From assembly GCF_001544455.2 (NCBI RefSeq), contig NZ_FCOC02000006.1:1-64000 (forward strand): a stretch of DNA of 64,000 nt, written 5' to 3'. Origin of the DNA: Caballeronia sordidicola. Its GTDB lineage: Bacteria; Pseudomonadota; Gammaproteobacteria; Burkholderiales; Burkholderiaceae. Shown piece after piece: positions 34,592 through 44,718 of the stretch. The notes below the pieces were generated by a model. The model did not search any database. It had not been told where the DNA came from and worked only from the letters and a program-made list of their open reading frames with translations. Every line of letters begins with the position of its first letter. Positions within the stretch are counted from its first letter, which is position 1. Both the position numbers and the translations under genes were made by a program.

Positions 34592-34693
34592 CCGTGAGGC
34601 AAGGCTGGCCCACCGTGGGGGAATCTAACGCGGGTTAGCATTGCCAGAGCCGCACGGTGTGGGCGGTGCCACACCCGGCGATTTCCCTCACGG
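34592..34693 (+). ncRNA. structured leader of IS110 element, candidate bridge RNA
   Basis: An inverted repeat CCGTGAGG (34592-34599) / CCTCACGG (34686-34693) encloses three hairpins: CCCA-CCG-TGGG near 34609-34619, CTAAC-GCGG-GTTAG at 34625-34638, and GGTGTGG-GCGGTG-CCACACC around 34656-34675. IS110-group elements are known to encode a bridge RNA in the non-coding end before the recombinase gene. Position and folding fit, but the target- and donor-binding loops have not been identified. Confidence 0.45.
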
Positions 34694-34701
34694 AGGCCAG
34701 C

Positions 34702-35832
34702 ATGGAAAACGATAGCACGGTGTACGTAGGCCTGGACGTTCACAAGGACTCGATCACGGTCGCCTATGCTCTCGGCACGGGCGAGGTCGAACTGCCCGGC
34801 AAGATCGGTACGACGAAGACGGATATTGATCGACTGTGCAAACGTCTTCAATCAAAAGCTCGCCACGTACGGGTCGTCTACGAGGCAGGGCCATGTGGCT
34901 ACGGCCTTTACCGGCAACTTGTCCAGAAGGGGTTCGAGTGCATGGTGTGCGCACCGTCGTTGATTCCCAGGAAGCCCGGCGATCGCGTCAAGACGGATCG
35001 GCGCGATGCGGTCAAGCTTGTACGAGCCCTACGGGCCGGGGACCTATCAGAGGTGCACGTGCCGACCGTCGAGGACGAGGTGTTTCGCGACCTGGCCCGA
35101 GCATGGATGACGGCCAAGGATGATTTGAGACAGGCGCGGCAACGGCTCAAATCGTTTCTGCTCGCACACGATGTACGCTATGCCGGTCACGCCGACTGGG
35201 GACCAGCTCACCGGCGCTGGGTGAGCCAGTATGCGTTTGGCAGCGAATGGCAACAATTCGCGTTTGAGGAACTGCGGCGCACGATTGAAGATCGACTCGC
35301 ACAATGCCAGCGTGTTGAGACCGCCTTGCGTGAGGCAGTGACCAACTGGCGATTCTATCCGGCCGTCCTGGGCCTGCAGGCCATGCGCGGTGTGCAGTTC
35401 ACCACGGCCGTTGGAATGCTCGCCGAACTCGGAGATCTGTCGCGCTTTGACCATCCGCGCCAATTGATGGCGTGGCTCGGCGTCACTCCGTCAGAACACT
35501 CATCGGGTGACAAGCGACGGCAAGGAAGCATCACCAAGACCGGCAATGTGTATGCAAGAAAGTTGCTCGTAGAAGCGGCCTGGAGCTACCGGCACCCCGC
35601 ACGTGTAAGCACCGATATCCAGCGTCGGCACGAAGGCATTCCCAAGGCCATCATTGATCGCGCCTGGGACGCGCAGATTCGACTATGTCGCCGATACCGG
35701 AAGCTGGCCGCGCGTGGCAAGAATGCCCACACCACGGTCGTGGCCGTCGCCCGTGAACTGTCAGGCTTCATCTGGGACATCGGGCGCCTGGCGATGTCGC
35801 TCGCGTTGCCACGTAGCACAGGGGCAACTTGA
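34702..35832 (+). mobile_element. IS110-family transposase (recombinase), intact
   Basis: I chose the ATG at 34702 behind GGAGG; the frame is open to 34657. The 376-residue product has an N-terminal RuvC-like DEDD domain: GLDVHKDS (Asp12), VYEAGPCGYGL (Glu61) and DRRDAVKL (Asp99, Asp102). The C-terminal domain has AVGMLAELGDLSRFDHPRQL, WLGVTPSEHSSGDKRRQGS, ITKTGN and a helical tail. IS110 elements lack classical terminal inverted repeats, so the ends are not placed. The gene looks intact and sits amid decayed genes, so it may be a recent arrival. Confidence 0.92.
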
Positions 35833-36794
35833 TTGCGAAAGACCACAGCACTCACCCGATGCTCCACCAGTTTCCTGAAGGCGGCGTAGCCCGGTTACTC
35901 GAGTAACCCGCGGCACAATCCCGCAACGGATATCACCCGATTTGCGGCTTAAGAATGCGGCAGGCTCATGAGACGGTCCTCTGTAATGCGGTAACCAACC
36001 CGCGGATATCAGGATGATTCACCGTCGAGATTTACTGCTACGCCGCCCTCAGGGAATTCATTTGCGCATAAGAAACATACGAACCACATATTCCGATTGA
36101 CACGAAAAGTCATATCAGTTGTGGGTTCCGGAGACTCTGGCCCTACCGTCGAGTTCACGAGTTTTGAATTCAACCGTGGGAGTGTCCGAATCCGGTGATC
36201 TATCAATGCATTCCGTGGCGCACTGGAGTCCGCACGCCAGTATTGACGTCGCAACTGACCGCGGAGGTTTCGTGGAAACGTCCAATGCACGGAGACGTAT
36301 TTCGGCACGGCGATGGCGACGTGATGGTGGACGGAGTTACTTTGCACGCCACAGCTCGCACCCCCAATTATCGGGGTACCGCGAACAAGGCGTTTGCGAT
36401 TGTCTTTCTATCGAAAGACCGAGTCCGCGTTTGAGGCCGCTGACTTGGTACCGTTTCCCGGCAAGGTAGACCGGGCCGCCGGCGATGGCTATGTAGCCCA
36501 TGGACACGAGACTCATTGAAGTCCGCGGGCAGGGCCGCGCAACAGGTATCAAATAGCGATGCAGAAACACTGGCCCGGATATAAATGCAAGCAGAGAAAG
36601 CCTTGATCCCATCGGTCGCGTCGACCTGCTGCGAGGACGCGACGATTTATATCGTCGGTCGAGCCAAGCGAGTGTAAGTTTATCTTGATCGACAAGGTAT
36701 CTGTGCCGCCCTTTGTGTCGCTGCCATCTCGGCCACAATTTGGACATTTACCGTCGACGCTCAGGTTGTCAACAAATAAGTGCTCGTATATTGG
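35833..36794. other. gene-poor stretch after the IS110 element
   Basis: About 960 bp without a convincing gene. It contains the 16-bp palindrome at 35893-35908 and a plus frame at 36195-36434 whose end (DVMVDGVTLHATARTPNYRG) looks protein-like but has no recognisable family. It is probably debris around the transposon. Confidence 0.4.
35893..35908. repeat. 16-bp perfect palindrome downstream of the IS110 transposase
   Basis: GGTTACTCGAGTAACC reads the same on both strands and lies 61 bp after the transposase stop. It may be a subterminal element signal or a protein-binding site; there is no T-run, so it is not an obvious terminator. Confidence 0.4.
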
Positions 36795-37700
36795 CTAGCC
36801 AGGGCCGTCGCTGGCGGCCGCCAAAAGTGGCACGACCAGATCGCTGATCGGCGTCGGGATGCCGCGAGATCGACCGCATCGCTGCACGACCCCGTTCCGG
36901 CTGTCCCATTCGAGGGGGCGGCCGGCCTGTCGGTCGGCGAGGATGGAAGTGCCTAGATCGGCCGGCGAACTGTGAAATCCATCGATGATCTCTTGCGGAA
37001 CTCCGTCGTTCAGTGTCGCGCCATCCGCACGAGCAACCTCAAGACATTCCTGTAGGTAGGCTAGCGATAGGTTGGTGATGTCGGTCCGGGAAAACATGCC
37101 GGCCCGGCGACCTGTCAGAACCATTAAACCTGCGACAGCGTTCTGTAGGAGCTTTCGCCACGCGACGGACGTGAAATCCGCCGCTACGTCGACCGAACAT
37201 CGTGTGCCACGCAAAGCCGCGAGCACTACGCTGGTCGCCGGCGTGTCCGGCAAGGCCAGGCGTGCTTTGCCGCGTAGCCACACCGAGCCGTCCGGTTCGC
37301 GTTGAGCAGGAAACCACACCACCGAGGGCAGCACTGGGCCGCCGGACAAGTACGGCGCGAAGAGCGTTTTCTGCTCAACGCCGTTTTGCAGCACGCAGAC
37401 AACGGTCTTCGCACTGCACAACGCAGACAGCCACGGTGCTGCTGCCTCCACTTGTGTCGACTTGACCGCGACGAAAACGAGATCGAACGTGTTCTTAATC
37501 TCGGCCGGATCAATCCGCACGGGCCCTGGTACAGCGACACGGCCGCCGTCGAAGCGCAGTTCCAGTTGCTCGCGCGCCGAGCGCCCGCAAATGGTCAGCG
37601 AACGCCCGACCTCGTGAAGCGCCGCCGCCATAGTTGTGCCGATTGCCCCCGGACCGACGAGGGCGACGGTTGGATTTTCAGACATCTTCATCATTTCCAT
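36795..37700 (-). CDS. 2-dehydropantoate 2-reductase-like oxidoreductase (ApbA/PanE family)
   Basis: A 301-residue NAD(P)H-binding protein with the Rossmann motif VGPGAIG (15-21), the ICGRSA cofactor-edge strand, VKSTQVEAA and the catalytic-type lysine in AWRKLLQNAVAGL. These match ketopantoate reductases, which reduce ketopantoate to pantoate for coenzyme A. Genes of this kind away from pan operons often have other 2-keto acid substrates, so I give no symbol. The start has AGGA upstream. It is a single gene, downstream of the MFS gene on the same strand. Confidence 0.85.
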   Translation of the reverse strand: MEMMKMSENPTVALVGPGAIGTTMAAALHEVGRSLTICGRSAREQLELRFDGGRVAVPGPVRIDPAEIKNTFDLVFVAVKSTQVEAAAPWLSALCSAKTVVCVLQNGVEQKTLFAPYLSGGPVLPSVVWFPAQREPDGSVWLRGKARLALPDTPATSVVLAALRGTRCSVDVAADFTSVAWRKLLQNAVAGLMVLTGRRAGMFSRTDITNLSLAYLQECLEVARADGATLNDGVPQEIIDGFHSSPADLGTSILADRQAGRPLEWDSRNGVVQRCGRSRGIPTPISDLVVPLLAAASDGPG

Positions 37701-37970
37701 TTTGTCCTAATTGTCTTTTGCTGCCCTGACAGCCATGCGGCTTCATCAGCTTAATCGCTATATCGCCCCGCACGATAGGAGGTTGCTTTTCGGTTACTCA
37801 GTCGTAGTTAAGTGATCTGATCAATCGGCAACCAAGCTCAGTTATGTCGAGCTGCGAGCACGCTAGCCTAGGGAAGGACGGATTGACGGGTCGTTTTGCA
37901 TGAGCTTGCGGCGACTGGTCGAGGCGTTGTGCGTCCGGGCTGTAAGCATCGCCAGCTTTGCGGCCTTTGG

Positions 37971-39194
37971 TCACAGTCTTTCCTCGGGTGCCAGATGCGA
38001 GCGCAGTGCGATCGCCAGCGGAAAGATTGCTAACGCGGTCAGCGCAGTGGCGAAAGTAGCGCCGTGTACGCCGATCCGGTCGCCAAGAAAGCCATAGATG
38101 ACCGGTGAGATCGCACCGGACGCTATCGTCCCCGTATAGAACAACGCGAATGCGCGCTCGGTACGCTCGGGAGCGGCCATTTCCGGAACTGTTCCATAAA
38201 GCACGGAGGACGTGCCGTTGAGCATCATACCTAGGAACGGCAGCAGCATCATGGTGAGCACCAGCGGCAAAAATATCACGGCGACAATGCAGGACGCCGT
38301 ACCGCCCTCGGTGGTCAGCACCGTGCCTATCACTCCCATGCGTGCGCCAAGCCAGCCGCAAGTGAACTTGCCGGCAGCGCCACCTATAAAGACAAGCGCC
38401 AGCGCAGTCCCCACCATCGACGGCGAGACACCTTTTGCCTTGAGCAAGAACGGCAAGAAAGTGAGCAGCCCCATCCGCACGGCCGTATCGAGCACACCAA
38501 TCGCGAGCAGCATGGAAAAACCCTTTCCCGTAGTGCTGCGTCCGTGGGCGGGCGCATCGACGGCTCCGGGCGCGGCGCGCGATATCGACGGGAAAAACAA
38601 CGCAATGACCGCGGCAATCACGCAGCCCAATGCGGACACGATCCACAACGCATGACGCCACGGCATCATGGTCACGAGCAGCGAAATGGCAGCCGGCAGC
38701 GCGGATTTGCCGAGATCTCCGGAAAAATTGTAAATGCTCAGCGCTCCTCTGGCATTGCGCCCGTAGGTACGTGAGACGGCGCCCGACGCGATCGGGTGTT
38801 GCGTGCTTGAGCCGCTGCCCGAAATTGCCAATGCCACACACAGGCCGAACAGGCCGCCCGACATTCCTGCAACCGCATAGCCGAGTGCGGCCGACAACGT
38901 ACCGAGGGCCAGCGCGGCCCGGCTGCCCAGCCACTGAGCCAGGCGTCCGGCAGGCAGTTGGAGCGTGGCCATCGTGCCGGCATAGATACCGCGCAGGATG
39001 GCGAGGGCGGCGAAATCAAGACCAAAGTCCGACTGCCAGACAGGTAGCAGCGCATAGATCATGTCTGTGTAGCCATCGTGCATCGCATGGGCTACGCACG
39101 AGAGCCACAACACGCGCGATTTTGATGGGGCGAGCGGCTGGGCGGTCGAATCGACTTCCTGTTCGGGCAGCGGGGAAAAAACGGGCAAGCGCAT
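37971..39194 (-). CDS. MFS transporter (fosmidomycin-resistance-like group)
   Basis: A 407-residue protein with about 12 hydrophobic segments and a polar N-terminal ~28 residues. Features include the DGYTDMIYALLPVWQ first helix, GRLAQWLGSRAALALG between helices 2 and 3, and a charged central loop at ~200-225. The DGxxD-type first helix recalls Fsr-like exporters. The substrate is unknown. A LysR regulator is divergently transcribed 135 bp away and probably controls it. Confidence 0.85.
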   Translation of the reverse strand: MRLPVFSPLPEQEVDSTAQPLAPSKSRVLWLSCVAHAMHDGYTDMIYALLPVWQSDFGLDFAALAILRGIYAGTMATLQLPAGRLAQWLGSRAALALGTLSAALGYAVAGMSGGLFGLCVALAISGSGSSTQHPIASGAVSRTYGRNARGALSIYNFSGDLGKSALPAAISLLVTMMPWRHALWIVSALGCVIAAVIALFFPSISRAAPGAVDAPAHGRSTTGKGFSMLLAIGVLDTAVRMGLLTFLPFLLKAKGVSPSMVGTALALVFIGGAAGKFTCGWLGARMGVIGTVLTTEGGTASCIVAVIFLPLVLTMMLLPFLGMMLNGTSSVLYGTVPEMAAPERTERAFALFYTGTIASGAISPVIYGFLGDRIGVHGATFATALTALAIFPLAIALRSHLAPEERL

Positions 39195-39329
39195 ATCAAT
39201 CCTCTTGTTGCGAGGCGACCCGCAAAGGCGCGCGGTGGCGCGTTCAGGCTCTATATGGCAATTTTATGTCTGGACCACATTGCATTCAATTGAGCTAATA
39301 TCGCGTCAACGGAGAGAAAAAGTCACGTC

Positions 39330-40277
39330 ATGGGTAGAGACACTGACACTACGAAAGAGCGGGGTAGGCTGCCGCCACTTAACGGGTTGCGCAACTTCGA
39401 AGCGGTAGCCCGGCATGGGAGCTTCGCCGGCGCTGCTACTGAATTGCACGTCACCCACTGGGCCGTTGGAAAGCAGATCAGGTTGCTGGAAGACTGGTTC
39501 GGGTTGCCCTTGTTCGAACGCCGCCCGCGCGGCGTTGTGCTTACCGACGAAGGCGCTGCGCTCTTGAACGATGTGAGCAACGCGTTCGAGCGCCTGGGCA
39601 GCGCGGCGGCGCGGTTGCGCCACGAGGAATTTACGCGGCGGGTGTCCGGCATCGTGCGTGTGAACGTGCTGGCAAGTTTCGCGCTGTGCTGGCTGCTGCC
39701 GCGTCTGGCCGACTTTCAGGCGCGATATCCGGACATCGAGGTGCGGGTATCGACCACATCGCGCAAGTTACGCTATATCGGCGATGCCTTCGACATCGGG
39801 GTTCGCTCGGGAACCGAACAAGGCGCTGGCGTCGTGTCGCGCGCGCTGATGGCCGACTTGCGTCTGCCCGCCTGCAGCCCTGCACTGCTGCGCCAGCGCC
39901 CGATTAAGGACGTGGCGGATTTGCGCCATCAAACCCTGCTGCATTCCGCCAGTACTCGCGCAGCGTGGTCGCACTGGCTTCGGGAGGCCGGCGCGCCCGA
40001 GCTGCAGGCTGCCCGTCATGCCGAGTTCGACCATGTGAACCTGCAACTTGCCGCGGCCGTGGAAGGTCTGGGTGTAACGCTCGCGTCGCTGCCGCTGATA
40101 GGGCGCGACATTGCATTGGGGCGCCTCGTGTGTCCGATTGCCGCGCCAACATGGCGCTCCGCAGACTACACGCTGGTGATCAATCTTGATCGCGGCGGCG
40201 ATGACGCCGTCAAGGCATTTGAGCAATGGATCACGATGGTGGCCAGCCAAGAGGCCGCACCCTTCGAGCCTCATTAG
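39330..40277 (+). CDS. LysR-family regulator (GcvA-like)
   Basis: A 315-residue protein with an N-terminal winged helix (LPPLNGLRNFEAVARHGSFA, AATELHVTHWAVGKQIRLLE) and a GcvA-type effector-binding domain (LPRLADFQARYPDIEVRVST, DIGVRSG). GAGAG precedes the ATG. It is divergent from the MFS transporter gene, its likely target; the inducer is unknown. Confidence 0.9.
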   Translation: MGRDTDTTKERGRLPPLNGLRNFEAVARHGSFAGAATELHVTHWAVGKQIRLLEDWFGLPLFERRPRGVVLTDEGAALLNDVSNAFERLGSAAARLRHEEFTRRVSGIVRVNVLASFALCWLLPRLADFQARYPDIEVRVSTTSRKLRYIGDAFDIGVRSGTEQGAGVVSRALMADLRLPACSPALLRQRPIKDVADLRHQTLLHSASTRAAWSHWLREAGAPELQAARHAEFDHVNLQLAAAVEGLGVTLASLPLIGRDIALGRLVCPIAAPTWRSADYTLVINLDRGGDDAVKAFEQWITMVASQEAAPFEPH

Positions 40278-41335
40278 GCCGTAGAAAGCGAGCCGGCGGT
40301 CTTCTATTCACGAATACTTCCAAGGGAGATATGAGTGACGACCTTACAGCGTATCCGCACGGGCCGGACGCCGTAGGATTCGTCTAAAGGCTGGGGTACC
40401 GGCAACACATGGCAACTGGGGTTTCGAATGTTGCCTAGGGACGCACGTTTTAAACTGTTCCTGGCTCGTGGTAATAACGAACGGCGACAACGCTTGGTCT
40501 CGTATCAACGAAATTGAAGCTTGTGTGGCATCGACCTACGAGTGGCGTTCATTGCATGACTCAATTCCGCAAAAATGAATGGCCGCTTTTGAGAATCTTG
40601 AATGATGGCAACGGGTCGAGAAGACCCACTCGCCAATGACCAAGGTTCACACTCGTCGACACCTAGTCGGGAATCTCGGCAAAGCAACCTGGAAGGGCCG
40701 TACGTTCATAGTCGGCTGCCGCCGGCTTAGGCCGACCCCCGGGCGGCTGACTCAGTCGGCACGCCGACCAGATCGAAAGCGCCACACGCGTCAGCGTTTT
40801 TGGTCCTTAGCCGTCATTGTTGTTGCAGTATGGGTAGGGTGTGTCCTGGAAGAGTGGGAGTCAAACCTGGCGGTGCTTTGCGGGCAACTGTTGGAATAGG
40901 CTGCCTGCAGCGCCGACAATGTTAATGCGAGAATGTGGGAAGCTGTTCATGAAGCAGGCCCGGGTTGAGTTTTTAGTATCGCATGCAATTCCCGGGTTGG
41001 GCGACCGCTTCTGGGCTCACGCGTCCTGATCGCAAGCGCTTTGCAACGGCTAGCCGCCAAGTTTCCGACTCCCTGCGATTTTAGCGCCTGCACAATTCTT
41101 TATAGCGTAAAGGAAGTCCCACGAATCATGAGCCGGCGCATTAAAGAGGCGGCTTTCCCGCATGCTATATGCAGCTTGCAATCGATTCCGCATCAGTCCA
41201 TTCGCAGACTCGCTGTTTTCGCGTCTGCGAATCCGGTTTTTGAGAGACGCAAACGTATCTATTTGGTCGGCCAGCGCCAATCGCGTGTCTCGAGGGCGTG
41301 CGTTGGCTGACCAGCCACGCGCCCTCTAAACGGTT
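40278..41335. other. gene-poor stretch, about 1 kb
   Basis: No convincing gene. A plus frame at 40636-40899 ends in one hydrophobic segment (FWSLAVIVVAVWVGCVLEEW) with no start signal; it may be a fragment. No RNA gene or repeat is noticed. Confidence 0.4.
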
Positions 41336-41600
41336 ATGTTGCTAGCGCATTGCAGCGAATTAAGGGCCGGTATCTCTGTGGTGTGGTACATCGCTATCAA
41401 TGATCTTGGTCTTAATGGCCAGCGCAACGCATTTGCAGTGGCGCAAACGGCGCTGGACAACCGCCTCTGTCTGCGACAACTTCGTGTATCTGTCGACCGA
41501 TGTCGGCCCTGCTGTTGTCGGCCTTCTTCGCCCAAAGATTGTCATTCCAGTTTGGGAGTATTGCAGAAAACAAAACGGCTGGAAACGAGTCGATTTCGGG
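41336..41600 (+). pseudogene. M56-family (BlaR1/MecR1-like) membrane peptidase fragment
   Basis: A frame beginning about 41400 reads THLQWRKRRWTTASVCDNFV followed by YLSTDVGPAVVGLLRPKIVI. The sVGPxVxGLLRPxIVIP pattern is typical of M56 peptidases, just before their zinc site. A hydrophobic piece (AGISVVWYIAI) in another frame upstream may be the preceding helix. The HExxH zinc motif is absent and frames are broken, so it is a remnant. Confidence 0.55.
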
Positions 41601-41729
41601 AGGAATCAAGCGCTCAACTCGGCTAGGAACAGATTTTCTTGAGCTAGATGTGATAGCGCAGGTTTTTCATGAAAGCAGGTTCAATGGTACGTTGTGTCGA
41701 AAAAGTAACTTGAAGAGTGGGGAACCACA

Positions 41730-42761
41730 TTGGGTCCAGAAGAGATAACGTCTGTTCTTGCGACGCAAGAGACTGGAAACGTACTTTTTGTCACTGGTAA
41801 AGCGGTTGCTCGTCCGTGGGGCGTAGCCACGGGTTGGGCAGATGAGGCTCTTTCAATCCCTCTAACGTGTGATACGCCCTTCCGAATTGCAAGCAACACC
41901 AAGACATTCGTGGCGGCTACGGTGTATCGACTATGGGAGCAAGATAAGGTCGAACTCAGTGCGTCCATTCATTCGTTGTGTACGCCGCGTTTGAACGCCA
42001 TCTTGAGCGCTCGTGGCTACGATACAAAATTGATCACAGTCTTTCACCTTTTAAATCACAGCTCTGGCCTGTGGAACCATGCCGACGACGATTACATCAA
42101 AACGGTACTTGCAAATCCTGAGCACCGGTGGACCCGCGAAGAGCAGGTGCGCCTTGCTGTTGCGAAGGCAGGCCCGCAAGGTAAGCCGGGCGCTCAGTAC
42201 TTATATTCGGACACCGGCTACATCCTTCTGGGAGACATTATCGAGCGACTTACTGGAGAACCGCTTGCCCATGTTGTTCGGCGCGAGATGCGCTTTGATC
42301 GGCTGGGCATGGAGTCGACATGGTGGGAAGTGATCGAACCCCGGCCATCTGGCGTCAATCCGTCTGCGCGCCAGTTCATGGATGGGATAGACGTTACCCA
42401 GATTGACGCGACAATGGACTTGTACGGCGGAGGCGGCTTGATGATGTCGGCCCGCGATCAGGCCACATTTATGCGGAGCCTGTTCGAAAACAAGATTTTC
42501 GAATCGCCCCGAACCTTACGCGAGATGCTACAGGCCGGCCCTCACGAGGGCTCCGAGATCTACAGGGGTGGAGTCGCTGCTGGCGCTATTGATGGTCGCG
42601 AAGTGTTTTCTCACTTGGGCTTCTGGGGGACCGCCGTTTATTACGCGCCTTCGCCGGGTGTATCTGTAGCCGGGTTTACGACCGACAGAATGTTCCGGCC
42701 TGCGTTGGTTAAATTAGTGGAGAAAGTGCTGGGAGCGTCGCCGGGCGTGGAGGATTCATGA
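41730..42761 (+). CDS. serine hydrolase, beta-lactamase/DD-peptidase fold (class C-like)
   Basis: A 343-residue protein starting at a TTG (41730) with GTGGGG upstream; there is no ATG in frame before the fold. Active-site motifs: SNTK (Ser55, Lys58) in FRIASNTKTF, YSD (Tyr159) in QYLYSDTGYILLGDIIERLT, and a C-terminal SHLGFWG in place of KTG. There is no signal peptide, so it is probably cytoplasmic: an esterase or peptidase rather than a resistance enzyme. An AT-rich hairpin (42766-42783) follows the stop. Confidence 0.82.
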   Translation: MGPEEITSVLATQETGNVLFVTGKAVARPWGVATGWADEALSIPLTCDTPFRIASNTKTFVAATVYRLWEQDKVELSASIHSLCTPRLNAILSARGYDTKLITVFHLLNHSSGLWNHADDDYIKTVLANPEHRWTREEQVRLAVAKAGPQGKPGAQYLYSDTGYILLGDIIERLTGEPLAHVVRREMRFDRLGMESTWWEVIEPRPSGVNPSARQFMDGIDVTQIDATMDLYGGGGLMMSARDQATFMRSLFENKIFESPRTLREMLQAGPHEGSEIYRGGVAAGAIDGREVFSHLGFWGTAVYYAPSPGVSVAGFTTDRMFRPALVKLVEKVLGASPGVEDS

Positions 42762-43047
42762 CCCGTTTTCTGCGCTCAGAAAATGAATGTGGGGAACTCC
42801 TCGTCATGAGGCTGACTTCCATTACACCGTCTTGTGTTGTCTGGTCGCGATAGGTTCGACCATCACCTGTGGTCGGACGCCGCCCGAAGCCGCTAGATTG
42901 GCTGTAGCCGCTTCGCCGGTTCGAAGTTTGCCCCGGTCGGCCACTTTGAGACGATCGACACAGCAGTCTCGATCGTCGACAATCGAGGGACGAACACCAG
43001 ATAGCGTCCGTCATCGATCGGCGTTTACGGTCATCCCGTCAAAGGCC

Positions 43048-43842
43048 ATGAGTACGATCTCTGCCATTCCAAAAACGTTACACTTCATATCAGCCTCCGT
43101 GAAAACTCCGTCCCCTGTCGCTCTTGTCACTGGCTCGACTTCTGGTATTGGTGCCGCGATCGCGCGGCGACTCTCAAAAGCCGGATTCTCAATCGTCCTG
43201 CATTCGCGCAGTTCGGCTGCTGCAGGTCATGCGTTGGCCCGGGAACTCGGAGCGGCAGCTTATGTGCGAGCCGATCTGGCCGATGACGCGGACAGAGTAA
43301 AGCTCATCCGCGAAGCGATTGCCGTATGGGGCCGACTCGACGTTCTGGTCAATAATGCAGGGATCAGTCGCGTTATCCCCCATGCAGATCTGGCAGCCGC
43401 CACGCCGGACGTATGGCAGGAGCTGCATGAAGTCAATGTTGTTGCCCCGTTCCGCCTAATAACCGAAGCGCAATCCGCACTCCGTGAAGCGGCCACACGA
43501 GGGAAGCCCGGTTGCGTCGTAAACGTGAGTTCACATGCCGGCGTCCGGCCAAAGGGAGCGTCCATTCCTTACGCAGCGACTAAAGCGGCGTTAAACCACG
43601 TGACTCGCTTGCTTGCTGTTTCGCTCGCCCCAGATATTCGCGTGAATGCTGTCGCTCCTGGTTTGGTCGATACACCTCTAACGGCGGAATGGACGCAAGC
43701 TCAGCAACTTTGGAAGGAACGGGCACCTATGCGCAGGGCAGCTAGTCCCGAGGATATTGCCCAGGCTGTTGCATTTCTAGTCGACTCAGATTATCTGACG
43801 GGAGAAATTCTGCTCTCTGATGGGGGATTGAATCTCACGTAG
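43048..43842 (+). CDS. short-chain dehydrogenase/reductase (SDR)
   Basis: A classical SDR: cofactor motif TGSTSGIG, NNAGIS, and catalytic NVSSHAGV with YAATK, then LAPDIRVNAVAPGLVDTPL and the end SDYLTGEILLSDGG. The frame is open to 42787, but that part is not SDR-like. The start could be the ATG at 43048 or the GTG at 43099, which gives the more usual short N terminus. The substrate is unknown. It may be co-transcribed with the serine hydrolase gene 286 bp upstream. Confidence 0.85.
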   Translation: MSTISAIPKTLHFISASVKTPSPVALVTGSTSGIGAAIARRLSKAGFSIVLHSRSSAAAGHALARELGAAAYVRADLADDADRVKLIREAIAVWGRLDVLVNNAGISRVIPHADLAAATPDVWQELHEVNVVAPFRLITEAQSALREAATRGKPGCVVNVSSHAGVRPKGASIPYAATKAALNHVTRLLAVSLAPDIRVNAVAPGLVDTPLTAEWTQAQQLWKERAPMRRAASPEDIAQAVAFLVDSDYLTGEILLSDGGLNLT

Positions 43843-44198
43843 CAAGCGCGTGACGACTGACTGGTTGCCTTGGAGAAATCTGAACGACCGTTGTGGGTCG
43901 ACCATGGAAATTCGACGCAAGTCGACGTTTGGCTAACCTCGGCTCCGCGCCGGACTGCACGGGCAGACAACTAGTGGATAATTAACCGCGACAAAAATGT
44001 CCTTCTTCGCTCACCAAGGCGAGCGCCTACTGGATACTCCGAAACGTAACAATCTTATCTGAGTTTCACTCACCGCATAAACCGGGGCGGATGATAATTG
44101 CTTCTCGTGCAGATCGAGAATCCGAGTGACCGGGCTACATTCCGCCGGCTCAATGAACCAGATGCCCTTGCTTGTGTTTCTGGCCGAGTTATCCAAAA
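43843..44198. other. gap between SDR and the next remnants
   Basis: About 355 bp. A minus frame at 44011-44262 covers part of it but has no recognisable motif or start signal. Nothing else is seen. Confidence 0.35.
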
Positions 44199-44363
44199 TT
44201 AATTCCGCCTCAAGATAAAGTTCGCGATCAGCGGCGCCGAACCCGCATCCTGAAGATACCAAGCCAGATAAAGCGCTTTAGCGAGTTCGGCCCAGTAGAT
44301 TGCTATTACCATCGCCGGCGCGAAATGCAGCCAACGCAACGTGATTGCGCAACACGACTTCAT
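44199..44363 (-). CDS. small hydrophobic ORF (54 codons), uncertain
   Basis: From ATG 44363 to TAA at 44199, the product has one or two possible membrane helices (FAPAMVIAIYWAELAKALYL, then AWYLQDAGSAPLIANFIL). It has no clear ribosome binding site. It might be a fragment of a larger membrane protein. Confidence 0.25.
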   Translation of the reverse strand: MKSCCAITLRWLHFAPAMVIAIYWAELAKALYLAWYLQDAGSAPLIANFILRRN

Positions 44364-44485
44364 TTACATAACTTGCCGTGTGCGGCAACAGCGTAAGCGG
44401 TGTGCCACTACCGTCGTTGACAGCGGCCGACGGATGGTGTGGCGTTAGACGCGACCGGTTGCCGAAAGCTGCGCCGCCAGGTTCC

Positions 44486-44718
44486 AGGGCCGACTACTAT
44501 AATCCGGACATTGCTGATGCTTGGAAGAATGCCGGGCCGAAAGATTCGATCTGGGCAATGATTAAGAAAGTCGCTCCCATGAGCGTTATTGCCATTGGTG
44601 AGCGCTGGCGTTTCGTATGTGGCCTATGCCGACGATCTTTCTGTATCCGGATGGCCATGGAAAATCGGACTGCTGGTGACATTCGCATGTTTCGTTGCAC
44701 CCTTCGTGATCTACGTGA
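44486..44718 (+). pseudogene. membrane-protein remnant with frameshift
   Basis: One frame reads ADYYNPDIADAWKNAGPKDS and then MIKKVAPMSVIAIG; after a shift near 44600 the next frame gives SAGVSYVAYADDLSVSGWPW and KIGLLVTFACFVAPFVIYV, ending at the TGA at 44716. Joined, they resemble a small protein ending in a membrane helix. Family unknown. Confidence 0.35.

Noticed and set aside
42766-42783. TTTTCTG-CGCT-CAGAAAA hairpin after the serine hydrolase
   Set aside because: AT-rich stem without a following T-run; too weak to call a terminator.
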